Source: CAYFZO01 sp965223735 (GTDB lineage: Bacteria; Pseudomonadota; Gammaproteobacteria; Poriferisulfidales; Oxydemutatoraceae). From it: 64,000 nt of DNA. A program made the position numbers and the translations under genes. Position 1 is the first letter of the stretch; each line of letters starts with the position of its first letter. The notes below the pieces were generated by a model. That model ran no database searches. It saw only the letters and a list, made by a program, of their open reading frames with translations, and was not told where the DNA came from. Positions 33,871 to 42,852 of this stretch are shown here, piece after piece. The stretch is taken from positions 1,426,001 to 1,490,000 of the forward strand of contig OZ245010.1 in the NCBI GenBank assembly GCA_965223735.1, in the 5' to 3' direction.

Positions 33871-36800
33871 ATGCGACTCAGAAAGATCAAACTCAACGGG
33901 TTCAAGTCATTCGCGGAGCCCATCAGCATTGATTTTGAAAGCGACATGATCGGCATCGTCGGGCCGAACGGTTGCGGCAAGTCGAATGTCGTTGACGCCG
34001 TGCGCTGGGTCATGGGTGAGACCTCCCGCCACATCCGCGCGAGCAACCTGGAGGACGTCATTTTCAGCGGCACCAACCTGCGCAAGCCGATGGGGCAGGC
34101 TTCGGTCGAGGTGCTCTTTGACAACGTCGGCGACGGTATCGTCGGCAACGAGAGCAGCCAGTTCTCCCAGTACACCGAGTTGTCGTTGCGCCGCACCGTC
34201 ACGCGCGACCGCGAATCCAAGTACTACCTCAACGGCACACGCTGTCGCCGCCGCGACGTCGCCGACATATTTTTCGGCACCGGCCTCGGTTCCAACAGTT
34301 ACGCGGTGATCGAGCAGGGCATGATCACGCGCATCGTCGAGGCCAAACCGGAGGAGATGCGTGCCTACGTCGAGGAGGCTGCGGGCGTGTCGCAGTACAA
34401 GGAGCGCCGCCGCGAGACCGAGAACCGCATCCGCCGCACGCGCGACAATCTCGACCGCGTGATGGACATTCGAGAAGAGGTGCACAAGCAGCTGGGCAAG
34501 CTCAAGCGGCAGGTCAGGAACGCCGAAAGGTTCAAGCAACTCAGAAAGGACAAGGAGCGCTTTGAGTCCGAACTGCTGTTGTTACGTTACAAACGCCGCG
34601 ACGAGGAGCGGGCGGCGTGCGAGAAGGAGGTCGGGGATCGCCGCCTCGATTTTGAGAAAAGCCAGGCGGTGTTACGTGAGGCCGAGGCCGACATTGAGCA
34701 GAAGCGGGTTGCGTCGCAGGAAGGCAACGACGAACTCAACCGCATGAAGGAGGCGCATTATCGTCTCGGCGCGGAGATCTCCGGCGAAGAGCAGGACATC
34801 GAGAACCGCAAAAAAAGCATCGGGCGCCTGAGCGGGGAACTCAGGGAAGTGCAGGTCGCGGCGCAGCGCAACGCGCAGGAGATCGGAAAGAAGCAGGCGT
34901 TGCAACTCGAAAAGGAACGTCGCTGCGGTGAACTCGATCGGGAAGTCGAGCGTTTCGGTGGCGAAGTGAAGCGTTTGCGCGAGGAGCGCACCGTCGCCCG
35001 GCAGACACTTCACGATACGGCGCAGAAGCGCCAGGGCGACATCGAGCGCATCGGTGTGGAAATCGCCGTGTTGCGCGACAAGGTGCACGATCAGGTTGAA
35101 GCGTTGCACGCGGCGCAGGGCAAACGCAGCGACATCCAGGGGCGGATCGCGTCACTCGAAGCGTTGCAGGAGGCTGAACTGCGCAGCGACGAGGGGGGCT
35201 TCATGCGCTGGCTGAAGGACGCCGGCCTCGGGCGCAGGGATCGTCTCGTCGAGCATCTGCGCGTCGCCGACGGGTGGGAGCGCGCCGTTGAAACCGTGCT
35301 CGGCTCATTTATTGCGGGGGTCGAAGTGACCTCACTCGAGGAGTACGCTGCGCGTGTCGGCGATTTCGGCAGTGGAACCTTGGTGTTGTTCGAGCCGGTC
35401 GCCGCCGCCGCCGGCGACACGCTCGCCGACAAAGTGTCGGGCAGTGAAAGTCTCGGCGGCCTGCTCGGGCGGGTGCAGGTGGCGGACGATCTGGCGCAGG
35501 CGCTGGCGCGGCGTTCGTCGCTCGAGCCGCACGAGTCGCTGATCACGCGCGACGGTATCTGGGTCGGCGCGAACTGGATCAAGTTGCATACGCCGGACAA
35601 GGATGGCGAAGGTGTGATCGTGCGCGAGCGCCGGATGGAGGATCTGCGTCGCCAGCTCAAGGCGTGCGACGACGCGGGCGATGCGCTCAAGCGCGAGTTG
35701 GAGGGCGCGCGTGCGGATCTGGTGCAGAGGGAAGCGCAGCGCGAACAGGTGCAGACGCAGTTGGCGGCGACGCTCAAGGAAGCGGCGGTGCTCGAAAGCG
35801 GCGTCGAGCAATCGGGCGCGACCGCGCTCGAGGAGGCGCGCAGTCAGTTGCGTGCCGCGCGCGAGGCGCTGCACCGTGCCGAGGTCGAGCGCGAGGCGGT
35901 GAGGGTCGGGCACAGCGCCGCGCGCGAGCAGGCCGGGCAGTTGCAGTCGCTCAAGGAGGAGCTCGGGCAGCGCGGGCAGTCTCTGGAGAAGACGCTTGCC
36001 GACCTGGAGCAGCCGATGGAGGAGAGCCGCAACCGCCTTGAGACCTTGCTGAAGCAGCACACCGAGGGACAGCGGCAGCTCGAGCAGCACACCCGGCAGC
36101 TTGCTGGTCTGCAATCGGAAGTGACGGCGCTGGAGCAGCGTCGTGCCGACGTTGCCGGCAAAGTCGAGACGCGGCGCGAGGCGTACGAGAAGGCCCGCGC
36201 GGACTTGCAGGTGAGCACGGCGCGCAGCAAGGACGCGCTCGCGGAGTTCAACAAGCTCGGCGTTGAATCAGCGGCGGTTGAGGAAAGCATGGAGTCCGGC
36301 ACCAGCATGGAGACGCAGGAGGAAAAACTCGCGCGCGTGCAGGTCGGCATAGACCGTCTCGGGGCGATCAACCTCGTCGCGCTCGAGGAGTTTGACGAGC
36401 TGAGTGAGAGGAAGGAATACATTGATTCGCAGTACGATGACCTGACACGTGCGCTGAAGACGCTCGAGGACGCGATCCAGAAGATAGACCGGGAGACCCG
36501 CGAGCGTTTCAAGGTGACTTTCGACAAGATCAACGACAATCTTCAGAACATGTTCCCGCGCCTGTTCGGCAGCGGCGAGGCGCATCTTGAATTGACCGAG
36601 CGCGACCTGCTGACCACCGGCGTTTCAATCATGGTGCGTCCGCCCGGCAAGCGTCGGGTTTCGATCAACCTGCTGTCCGGTGGCGAGAAGGCGTTGGCTG
36701 CTGCCGCGGTCGTGTTTTCAATCTTTGAACTCAATCCGGCGCCGTTCTGCCTGCTCGACGAGGTGGATGCCCCCCTCGACGAGCACAACGTCGAACGTTT

Positions 36801-36972
36801 CTGCGAGTTGATCAAGGAGATGAGCGGGCGCGTGCAGTTCATTTGCATCACGCACAATAAGATCAGCATGGAGTATATGCACAGCCTGATCGGCGTCACC
36901 ATGCAGGAGCCCGGCGTGTCGCGCCTGGTCGCGGTCGATGTTGAAGAAGCGGCGAAGATGGCGACCGCCTGA
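33871..36972 (+). CDS. smc: Chromosome segregation ATPase SMC
   Basis: A 1033-residue SMC. The N-terminal half-ATPase has GPNGCGKSNVVDAVRWVMGE (Walker A). Two long coiled coils flank a hinge (GWERAVETVLGSFIAGVEV, near residue 475). The C-terminal half has the signature LLSGGEKALAA and Walker B FCLLDEVDAPLDEHN. It compacts and segregates the chromosome, normally with ScpA and ScpB. It is some 130 residues shorter than usual bacterial SMCs; the loss seems to be in the coiled-coil arms, since both head motifs are intact. The smc-zipA-ligA order is typical, but here endonuclease and transposon remnants intervene. Confidence 0.95.
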   Translation: MRLRKIKLNGFKSFAEPISIDFESDMIGIVGPNGCGKSNVVDAVRWVMGETSRHIRASNLEDVIFSGTNLRKPMGQASVEVLFDNVGDGIVGNESSQFSQYTELSLRRTVTRDRESKYYLNGTRCRRRDVADIFFGTGLGSNSYAVIEQGMITRIVEAKPEEMRAYVEEAAGVSQYKERRRETENRIRRTRDNLDRVMDIREEVHKQLGKLKRQVRNAERFKQLRKDKERFESELLLLRYKRRDEERAACEKEVGDRRLDFEKSQAVLREAEADIEQKRVASQEGNDELNRMKEAHYRLGAEISGEEQDIENRKKSIGRLSGELREVQVAAQRNAQEIGKKQALQLEKERRCGELDREVERFGGEVKRLREERTVARQTLHDTAQKRQGDIERIGVEIAVLRDKVHDQVEALHAAQGKRSDIQGRIASLEALQEAELRSDEGGFMRWLKDAGLGRRDRLVEHLRVADGWERAVETVLGSFIAGVEVTSLEEYAARVGDFGSGTLVLFEPVAAAAGDTLADKVSGSESLGGLLGRVQVADDLAQALARRSSLEPHESLITRDGIWVGANWIKLHTPDKDGEGVIVRERRMEDLRRQLKACDDAGDALKRELEGARADLVQREAQREQVQTQLAATLKEAAVLESGVEQSGATALEEARSQLRAAREALHRAEVEREAVRVGHSAAREQAGQLQSLKEELGQRGQSLEKTLADLEQPMEESRNRLETLLKQHTEGQRQLEQHTRQLAGLQSEVTALEQRRADVAGKVETRREAYEKARADLQVSTARSKDALAEFNKLGVESAAVEESMESGTSMETQEEKLARVQVGIDRLGAINLVALEEFDELSERKEYIDSQYDDLTRALKTLEDAIQKIDRETRERFKVTFDKINDNLQNMFPRLFGSGEAHLELTERDLLTTGVSIMVRPPGKRRVSINLLSGGEKALAAAAVVFSIFELNPAPFCLLDEVDAPLDEHNVERFCELIKEMSGRVQFICITHNKISMEYMHSLIGVTMQEPGVSRLVAVDVEEAAKMATA

Positions 36973-36977
36973 CGGCG

Positions 36978-37083
36978 GCGTCTCCGGAAGTTCATTTCGG
37001 GAGTTCATCGCAACACGGCTCACGACCAACGTCGCCGATCAGGGGGTCGCGTCCCTGAAAGTTCATTGCGGGGGCTCATCGCG
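36978..37083. repeat. Diverged tandem duplication after the smc stop
   Basis: The block with GTTCATTTCGGGAGTTCATCGC (36990-37011) is repeated as GTTCATTGCGGGGGCTCATCGC about 72 bp later, each preceded by a GCGTC-C(T/C) stretch. No gene lies in this spacer. Confidence 0.6.
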
Positions 37084-37104
37084 GCCGCGAACGGCCGCAA
37101 ATTT

Positions 37105-38358
37105 TCACTTGGTGCAAGTCCCTATATAACCCGCGAGTCCGGTCATGTCCTCGATCATGCAGGTGCGGGCGAGTTCCCAGTCCTCGGGCGGGTCGCTTTC
37201 GTGCCACTCGAGCAATTCATCATGCGCCATCTTCACGTCCATGCCGTGCCAGTCGGCCACATAGAGCATTGCGCGAGCGATCTCGCCGCGAACTCCTTCG
37301 GCCGGCTCGGCCACCTTCTGACTGCCGTCCACCTCAAAGTCGCACGAACCATAATTGCGTGGTTCACCCTCGACCGTGCCGAAGGGATAGTCGGAGCGAT
37401 CATCTTTCAGCTCACCGCCGGCCGGGAAGAGATTATGCGGGTCGTTATATGCGTCTGCAAATACAGAATCCACACCGTGTCGGGTGCAGCACTCCCGACC
37501 CTTGAACTGGGTGCCGTCTTTCTTCACGCATAACTCATGCCCCGATTGCCAACATTGGCGTGTTCTCCCGAACCAGGATGGCGGCACGACGTGCTCCCAC
37601 TCGACGCGACCGGAGCGATCCTCGTTCTGGCGGGCCTCAAGGCCGCAATCGTCACGGTCGATATCGCCGTCAAAAGCGCCTTTGCGAACGTAGGGGCACC
37701 CGCAATAAAAGGTGTTCAAATGCCCGATTTCCTGATGGATGTCGGCCAGGAGATGCTTGGTCTTTTCGAACCTCCTGAGAAACTGTTCATCCTCAACAGG
37801 CGGGGGGGTCTCAGATGGCAGGCTGCCGCTTTCGGGCGCGGAGGGCTCATCCGTTGTTGCCTGTCCGCTTTCATGCGGCGTGTCGGATGGCGCGGCGGGT
37901 TCGGGCGTTGCGGAATGCTTGTCTGTTATTGCTTTTCCATTCTCATGCCGCTCAGTGGTCTGTGCGGGTTCCGTCTTGTCTTGGGGGTGCGGCGGTTCAG
38001 TTTGTTCGGGTTCAGGTGACTGAGCGTTTGGATCAGGTTCTTTTGAAGCCTCCTCAGGGTCTGTTTTTTGCATCGAAGAGACAGGCTCATCCGGGGGAGG
38101 TGTTGTTTTTTCTGGAGTTTCATCAGTGCGGGGCGGGCCATTATCTGTAACGTTGTCCCGATCCGTATCCGTATATTCAAGTAAAAGTATTCCTGCCAGC
38201 AACACCAGCGACACCAAAATCACCACCCGGGTAATGTTTCTTTGCATTGAACTGCCCTGCTTGGCGGATGCAGGTGCTTTTTGCGGGTGTGGTTGTCCTG
38301 TTGAATTTGGCATGGTTTTCAGGGGTCTTTCCGGGCCGTGGATCGTTTCATAACCCAC
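37105..38358 (-). CDS. Membrane-anchored endonuclease I family nuclease
   Basis: A 417-residue protein. The C-terminal half is an EndA/Dns-type endonuclease I: GRVEWEHVVPPSWFG holds the catalytic His, AYNDPHNLFPAGGELKDDRSDY the metal-binding Asn, and several cysteines (FYCGCPY, CWQSGHELC, CCTRHG) could form disulfides. These enzymes cut DNA and RNA outside the cytoplasm. The N-terminal half is unusual: a single transmembrane helix (VVILVSLVLLAGILLL) and a linker of about 130 residues rich in Pro, Glu, Thr and Ser. This suggests a nuclease tethered to the inner membrane and projecting into the periplasm. The exact start among three ATGs is uncertain. Confidence 0.88.
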   Translation of the reverse strand: MGYETIHGPERPLKTMPNSTGQPHPQKAPASAKQGSSMQRNITRVVILVSLVLLAGILLLEYTDTDRDNVTDNGPPRTDETPEKTTPPPDEPVSSMQKTDPEEASKEPDPNAQSPEPEQTEPPHPQDKTEPAQTTERHENGKAITDKHSATPEPAAPSDTPHESGQATTDEPSAPESGSLPSETPPPVEDEQFLRRFEKTKHLLADIHQEIGHLNTFYCGCPYVRKGAFDGDIDRDDCGLEARQNEDRSGRVEWEHVVPPSWFGRTRQCWQSGHELCVKKDGTQFKGRECCTRHGVDSVFADAYNDPHNLFPAGGELKDDRSDYPFGTVEGEPRNYGSCDFEVDGSQKVAEPAEGVRGEIARAMLYVADWHGMDVKMAHDELLEWHESDPPEDWELARTCMIEDMTGLAGYIGTCTK

Positions 38359-38384
38359 CCGGCAGTCGGAGCATGGTTTGGGAA

Positions 38385-38635
38385 TTATATACTTAAATCC
38401 ACAAGGACTTGAGCATTCATTTGACTTTTCACAGGTCGGGTAACCCCGCCACCTCCACGTCCGGCAACCCCATTCCCGGAGGCCGGGATATTCAACGCGG
38501 CGTTAATATCCGCATTGTCCCGATGAGCGCACTTCACGCACTCGAAGATTTTTCCAATTTACGACTGATCTTGTGCCTTGTTCAGCTTGCAATACGGCTT
38601 GTCCGTCTGCCGCATGGAAAAGCCATTGATCAATA
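38385..38635 (-). pseudogene. tnpB: TnpB (IS605-family) C-terminal remnant
   Basis: On the minus strand, KIFECVKCAHRDNADINAAL is the zinc-finger end and last RuvC motif (DxNAA) of TnpB. A tail (PASGNGVAGRGGGVTRPVKS) follows, up to a TAA at 38385-38387. Upstream, the frame is broken by stops; a neighbouring frame reads NGFSMRQTDKPYCKLNKAQ. So this is a decayed 3' end of an IS200/IS605-type element between the nuclease gene and zipA. TnpB itself is an RNA-guided nuclease whose guide RNA overlaps this end. Confidence 0.7.
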
Positions 38636-38671
38636 GCTCCGGGCCGGATTTCAGGTAAGATAACTCCCTAT

Positions 38672-39514
38672 ATGGACGAGTCCTTTTCAGGTTTTCTGCG
38701 CTGGTTTTTGCTAGGGATCGGCGTGGTGATCATCGCCGGGGTGTATTGGTTTTCCCGCCGCACCACCGAGCGGACTGATACCAGGGAGCGGGTGCCGCCG
38801 GGCTTTCCACACGATGCCGCCGGGACACGCACCGCCGCGCCCACCGCCCGCCCGGAAGCGGCCGGGCAACCCACCGGGGCAAGCGCCGGGGAGCGGGTTG
38901 AGCCGCACATCCCGCCCGCCGATCACGCGGAAGTGGCCGATGAAGCGGCCGGGCAACCCGTCGGGGTAAGCGTCGGGGGGCGGGTTGAGTCGTACATCCC
39001 GCCAGTTGCCCGTCTGAACGACGAAGCGTCCCTCTCTGGCGCGCAAGCACGCGGGACACACAGCAAGGTGCTGGTATTGCACGTGCAATCAAAGTCGCAG
39101 CGTCAGTTTGCCGGCGCCGACATCCTGCGGATCGCCGAGCGGGCGGGCCTTGAACGCGCCACCGGCAGCGACGGCGGCTTCTTTCAATATCGCGTGTCGC
39201 GGATTGTGCCTGAACCCGACGAGCCGCCGCTTTTCTACATGGCCAACATGTTCAGCCCCGGCGTGTTCGACTGGGGGAAGATGGAAGATTTCTCAACCGC
39301 CGGCCTGAGTCTGTTTGCACAGTTGCCGGGGACGCTGCCGCCACTCGAGACTTTTGACGAATTGCTGAAATGCGCGCGCCTGTTCGCCGCCGGCCTCGGC
39401 GGTGCGGTGCGCGACGACAGCCGCAGCGATCTGACCGTGCAGACGATCCAGCACATCAAAGAAGAGCTTCAGGCGTATGCGCTGGGCCGTGCCGCGCCCG
39501 GCGCCGGTAAGTGA
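38672..39514 (+). CDS. zipA: Cell division protein ZipA
   Basis: A 280-residue bitopic membrane protein that tethers FtsZ to the membrane. The N-terminal membrane helix is WFLLGIGVVIIAGVYWF. A variable linker follows, and then the ZipA C-terminal FtsZ-binding domain (LVLHVQSKSQRQFAGADILR, FFQYRVSRIV, FYMANMFSPGVFDW). The linker contains a 29-residue duplication (EAAGQPTGASAGERVE and EAAGQPVGVSVGGRVE; bases 38855 and 38942). It ends 1 bp before ligA, the usual neighbour. Confidence 0.93.
   Translation: MDESFSGFLRWFLLGIGVVIIAGVYWFSRRTTERTDTRERVPPGFPHDAAGTRTAAPTARPEAAGQPTGASAGERVEPHIPPADHAEVADEAAGQPVGVSVGGRVESYIPPVARLNDEASLSGAQARGTHSKVLVLHVQSKSQRQFAGADILRIAERAGLERATGSDGGFFQYRVSRIVPEPDEPPLFYMANMFSPGVFDWGKMEDFSTAGLSLFAQLPGTLPPLETFDELLKCARLFAAGLGGAVRDDSRSDLTVQTIQHIKEELQAYALGRAAPGAGK
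38855..39028 (+). repeat. 87-bp in-frame tandem duplication in the zipA linker
   Basis: Two copies start at GAAGCGGCCGGGCAACCC (38855 and 38942), exactly 29 codons apart. They differ mostly by single-base changes toward the ends. Confidence 0.8.
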
Positions 39515-39515
39515 C

Positions 39516-41561
39516 ATGCCCCAGTCCGCCGCCGCGCGCATAGAAAAATTAAGGCGGGAGATCAGGCGGCACGACCATTCCTATTACGTGCTCGACGACC
39601 CGTCGGTCAGCGACGCGGAGTACGACGCCCTGTTCCGGAAATTGCAGGTGCTTGAGGGCGAACACCCTGAACTGATCACGCCTGATTCGCCGACGCAGCG
39701 CGTCGGCGGTGAACCCGCGCAGAAATTCGAGCAGGCCGGGCATCTGCTGCCGATGCTGTCGCTCAACAATGTTTTCGACCGGGTGGAGATGGAGGCTTTC
39801 GACCGTCGCGTGGGTGAGCGTCTGATCGCCGAGGGCATCGAAGACGCCGCCGGGCGTTGCGGTGACATTGAATACTGTGCCGAGCCGAAGTTTGACGGGG
39901 TTGCCGTCAGCCTGCTGTACCGCGACGGCCGCCTGGAACGCGCGGCGACGCGCGGCGACGGCGCCACCGGCGAAGACATCACGCAGAACGTGCGCACGAT
40001 CAAAGCCGTGCCCCTGATCCTGCGCGGCGACGGCTCGCCGCCGCTGCTCGAGGTGCGCGGCGAGGTGTACATCAGCAAGAGCGGCTTTCAAAAACTTAAC
40101 CGGCAGGCCGAGCGCGACGGCGACAAGGTGTTTGCCAACCCGCGCAACGCGGCCGCCGGCAGTCTGCGCCAACTCGACCCGCGCATCACGGCGAAACGGC
40201 CGCTTTCTTTTTTCTGCTACGGCGTGGGCGAAGTCACCGCCGCTTTGGCCGACACGCATACAGGGGTTTTCAGGCGTCTCAAACAGTTCGGTCTGCCCGT
40301 GTGTCCCGAGGTCGGCGTCGTCAGGGGGGCCAAAGAATGTGCGGGGTTTTACGACAGGATGCTCGACAGGCGCGACAACCTGCCTTATGAACTGGACGGC
40401 GTGGTCTTCAAGGTGAATGATCTCGATTGGCAGCGCCGTCTCGGGCAGCTGTCGCGTTCGCCGCGCTGGGCGGTGGCCTATAAGTTTCCCGCGCACGAGT
40501 CCACGACGACGGTCAGGGAGATCATCTTTCAGGTCGGCAGGACCGGCGCGCTGACACCGCTCGCGCGGCTCGAACCGGTCTCGGTTGCGGGTGTTACCGT
40601 GAGTAACGTGTCGTTGCACAACATGGATGAGATCGCCCGCAAGGACGTTCGTGTCGGCGACACCATCGTCCTGCGCCGCGCCGGCGACGTGATACCGCAG
40701 GTGGTCAAGGTGGTCACAGGCAAGCGTCCGTCGCCCGCACCGAAAAAGGTGCCCGTGCCCGTCAAATGTCCCGAGTGCGGCGGCAAGGTCGTGCGCGAAA
40801 GCGAGGGCAAAGTGATCCTGTATTGTGCCAACACCTGGGGCTGTCCGGCGCAGCGCAGGGCGGCGATTGAGCATTTTGCATCGCGCGGGGCGATGGACAT
40901 CGAGGGTCTCGGCGAAAAACTGGTCGTGCGCCTGCTCGAGGAAGAGCTGATCAAGGATGCCGGTGATATTTATGAGTTGCATAAAAAGAAAGAACTGATC
41001 GCGGCACTCGACGGCCTCGGTGAAAAAAGCGCCGACAACCTGTTCGCGGCGATAGAAAAAAGCAGGAAGATCCCGTGCGAACGTTTTATCTACGCGCTCG
41101 GCATCCCCGAAGTTGGCGAGACGGTGGCGCGCACGCTCGCGTTGCATTTCAAAACACCGGACGCACTCGAACGCGCCGACGAGGAAGCCCTGCAGGGCGT
41201 GCCCGAAGTCGGCGCCGTCGTCGCGCAACGCATCCGCGAGTTTTTTGACAACCCGAACTATCAGCGCATCCTCGGCAAATTGCGTCGCCACGTGCGGACT
41301 CAGGCGCCCGCGGGCGCCGTCGGCGGCACGCCGCTCGCGGGGCAGGTCTATGTGCTGACCGGCACCTTGTTGTCGATGGGGCGTAATGAAGCCAAAGGCA
41401 AATTGACGATGCTCGGCGCCAAGGTTGCCTCCGCCGTGTCGCGTAGCACGACGACCGTGGTCGCCGGTGCCAACAGCGGCTCAAAGCTCGACAAGGCGAA
41501 AGAACTCGGCGTTGAGATCCTTGACGAAAAAGCGTTTCTGCGGCGGCTTGAGGCAAGGTAG
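39516..41561 (+). CDS. ligA: NAD+-dependent DNA ligase LigA
   Basis: A 681-residue ligase sealing nicks in replication and repair with NAD+ as cofactor. The adenylated Lys is in EYCAEPKFDGVAVSLLY. The OB fold includes EIIFQVGRTGALTPLARLEP, the zinc site is CPECGGKV and YCANTWGCPAQ, helix-hairpin-helix repeats follow (LDGLGEKSADNL, GVPEVGAVVAQ), and a BRCT domain closes the protein (LAGQVYVLTGTL). The ATG at 39516 gives the right N-terminus; the longer frame into zipA is unlikely. Confidence 0.97.
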   Translation: MPQSAAARIEKLRREIRRHDHSYYVLDDPSVSDAEYDALFRKLQVLEGEHPELITPDSPTQRVGGEPAQKFEQAGHLLPMLSLNNVFDRVEMEAFDRRVGERLIAEGIEDAAGRCGDIEYCAEPKFDGVAVSLLYRDGRLERAATRGDGATGEDITQNVRTIKAVPLILRGDGSPPLLEVRGEVYISKSGFQKLNRQAERDGDKVFANPRNAAAGSLRQLDPRITAKRPLSFFCYGVGEVTAALADTHTGVFRRLKQFGLPVCPEVGVVRGAKECAGFYDRMLDRRDNLPYELDGVVFKVNDLDWQRRLGQLSRSPRWAVAYKFPAHESTTTVREIIFQVGRTGALTPLARLEPVSVAGVTVSNVSLHNMDEIARKDVRVGDTIVLRRAGDVIPQVVKVVTGKRPSPAPKKVPVPVKCPECGGKVVRESEGKVILYCANTWGCPAQRRAAIEHFASRGAMDIEGLGEKLVVRLLEEELIKDAGDIYELHKKKELIAALDGLGEKSADNLFAAIEKSRKIPCERFIYALGIPEVGETVARTLALHFKTPDALERADEEALQGVPEVGAVVAQRIREFFDNPNYQRILGKLRRHVRTQAPAGAVGGTPLAGQVYVLTGTLLSMGRNEAKGKLTMLGAKVASAVSRSTTTVVAGANSGSKLDKAKELGVEILDEKAFLRRLEAR

Positions 41562-41596
41562 GATAACGGGTGCAATATCGCAGGCGCCATTCCCCG

Positions 41597-41767
41597 ATGA
41601 GTTCGACTAAAAGCGACTTGGTTCAGATTAAGAATCCGCTTACCCAACGGCACGTGAAGATCAACCGTGGGAAGGGATTTATTGTTTCCACGAAAAAATC
41701 TCCCGGTCCTTACAAAACAAAGGTATTCCGATTGCGCGGAAGCGAAAGCGGAAATGATTTTCCATAA
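41597..41767 (+). CDS. Short conserved-looking hypothetical protein
   Basis: A 56-residue basic protein (MSSTKSDLVQIKNPLTQRHV, INRGKGFIVSTKKSPGPYKT). The pattern K-NP-T---VKI-R--G-IV--KKS-GPYK resembles small hypothetical proteins I have seen in other proteobacteria, but I cannot name a family. The ATG at 41597 is favoured; a frame from 41570 is also open. Confidence 0.45.
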   Translation: MSSTKSDLVQIKNPLTQRHVKINRGKGFIVSTKKSPGPYKTKVFRLRGSESGNDFP

Positions 41768-42075
41768 TCCCACGGATAGGCAGGCATACACTGCTCCCAT
41801 TGAAAGTCGCCCGAAGCATTGTTGCTTGTGACCCGGTTGGGCGAGCCAATTCCCGCTGTAGTCAAGGAAATTGGCGCGGCAATCAGATCTTGCCGGCGCC
41901 TTCTGACTTGAAGGCAGTCAAAGACCCGTGTCGTGAAGGCATCCCCGGCGCGGGCGGGGAGTGATCTTCTACCGTCGCGCGAAAGCGGTTTCTGAAAAGA
42001 AAGTCGTTCGGCTGGATTACTCGTTTTGTGAGTTTATAATTGCGCTGAGGCCATTAAATAGAGTTCATTATCACC
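41768..42075. other. Intergenic stretch, no feature recognised
   Basis: I see no reading frame, terminator or RNA structure I can support in these 308 bases. The last 20 bases contain the yaaA leader. Confidence 0.5.
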
Positions 42076-42843
42076 ATGCTGATCGTTATCTCTCCCGCCA
42101 AGACGCTCGACTTTGAAACGCCGCCGCCGGTGCGTCGGTGCACCACCCCGGTGTTTCTCGACGAGGCGCAGGAGTTGGTCAACCGCCTGAAGAAGTTGTC
42201 GGCAAAAGACCTCTCAAAATTGATGAGTGTCAGTTCAAAGATCGCCGATCTGAATTATGGCCGCTACCGCAAGTGGAAGAAGCCGTTCACGATCTCCAAC
42301 GCGAAGCAGGCGGTGTGGGCTTTCCGGGGCGACGTTTACACCGGTCTCGAAGCCGATTCCTTCGACCGCAAAGACCTTGAGTTTGCGCAAAAGCATCTGC
42401 GGATGCTGTCGGGGCTTTACGGCGTGCTGCGCCCGCTCGACCTGATCCAGGCGTACCGTCTGGAGATGGGGACGCGGTTTGCGACCCGTCGCGGCGATGA
42501 TCTCTATCAGTTCTGGGGCGGCAAGATCACCGATTGCCTGAGCCGCGACATCCGGCGCACTGATTTTCCGGTGTTGATCAACCTCGCCTCTCAGGAGTAT
42601 TTCAAGTCGGTGCGCAGGCAGGCTCTCGACGCGCAGGTGATCACGCCGGTGTTCAAGGAGCGCAGGAACGGCTCGTACAAGGTCATCAGTTTTGTCGCCA
42701 AGCGCGCGCGGGGCGCGATGAGCCGCTATATCGTGAAGCACCGGCTCAGCGACCCCGCCGACATCAAGCGGTTCAGCGAAGGCGGCTATCGTTACAGCAA
42801 GCAATTGTCGGACGACGCCAACTGGGTTTTCACGCGCGGCTGA
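42076..42843 (+). CDS. yaaA: Peroxide stress protein YaaA
   Basis: A 255-residue DUF328 protein starting MLIVISPAKTLDFETPPPV, with SKIADLNYGRYRKW, QAVWAFRGDVYTGL and MLSGLYGVLRPLDLIQAYRLE, all family signatures. YaaA lowers free iron during hydrogen peroxide stress and binds DNA. It is followed by mpl after 9 bp. Confidence 0.95.
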   Translation: MLIVISPAKTLDFETPPPVRRCTTPVFLDEAQELVNRLKKLSAKDLSKLMSVSSKIADLNYGRYRKWKKPFTISNAKQAVWAFRGDVYTGLEADSFDRKDLEFAQKHLRMLSGLYGVLRPLDLIQAYRLEMGTRFATRRGDDLYQFWGGKITDCLSRDIRRTDFPVLINLASQEYFKSVRRQALDAQVITPVFKERRNGSYKVISFVAKRARGAMSRYIVKHRLSDPADIKRFSEGGYRYSKQLSDDANWVFTRG

Positions 42844-42852
42844 TTTCGCCGT

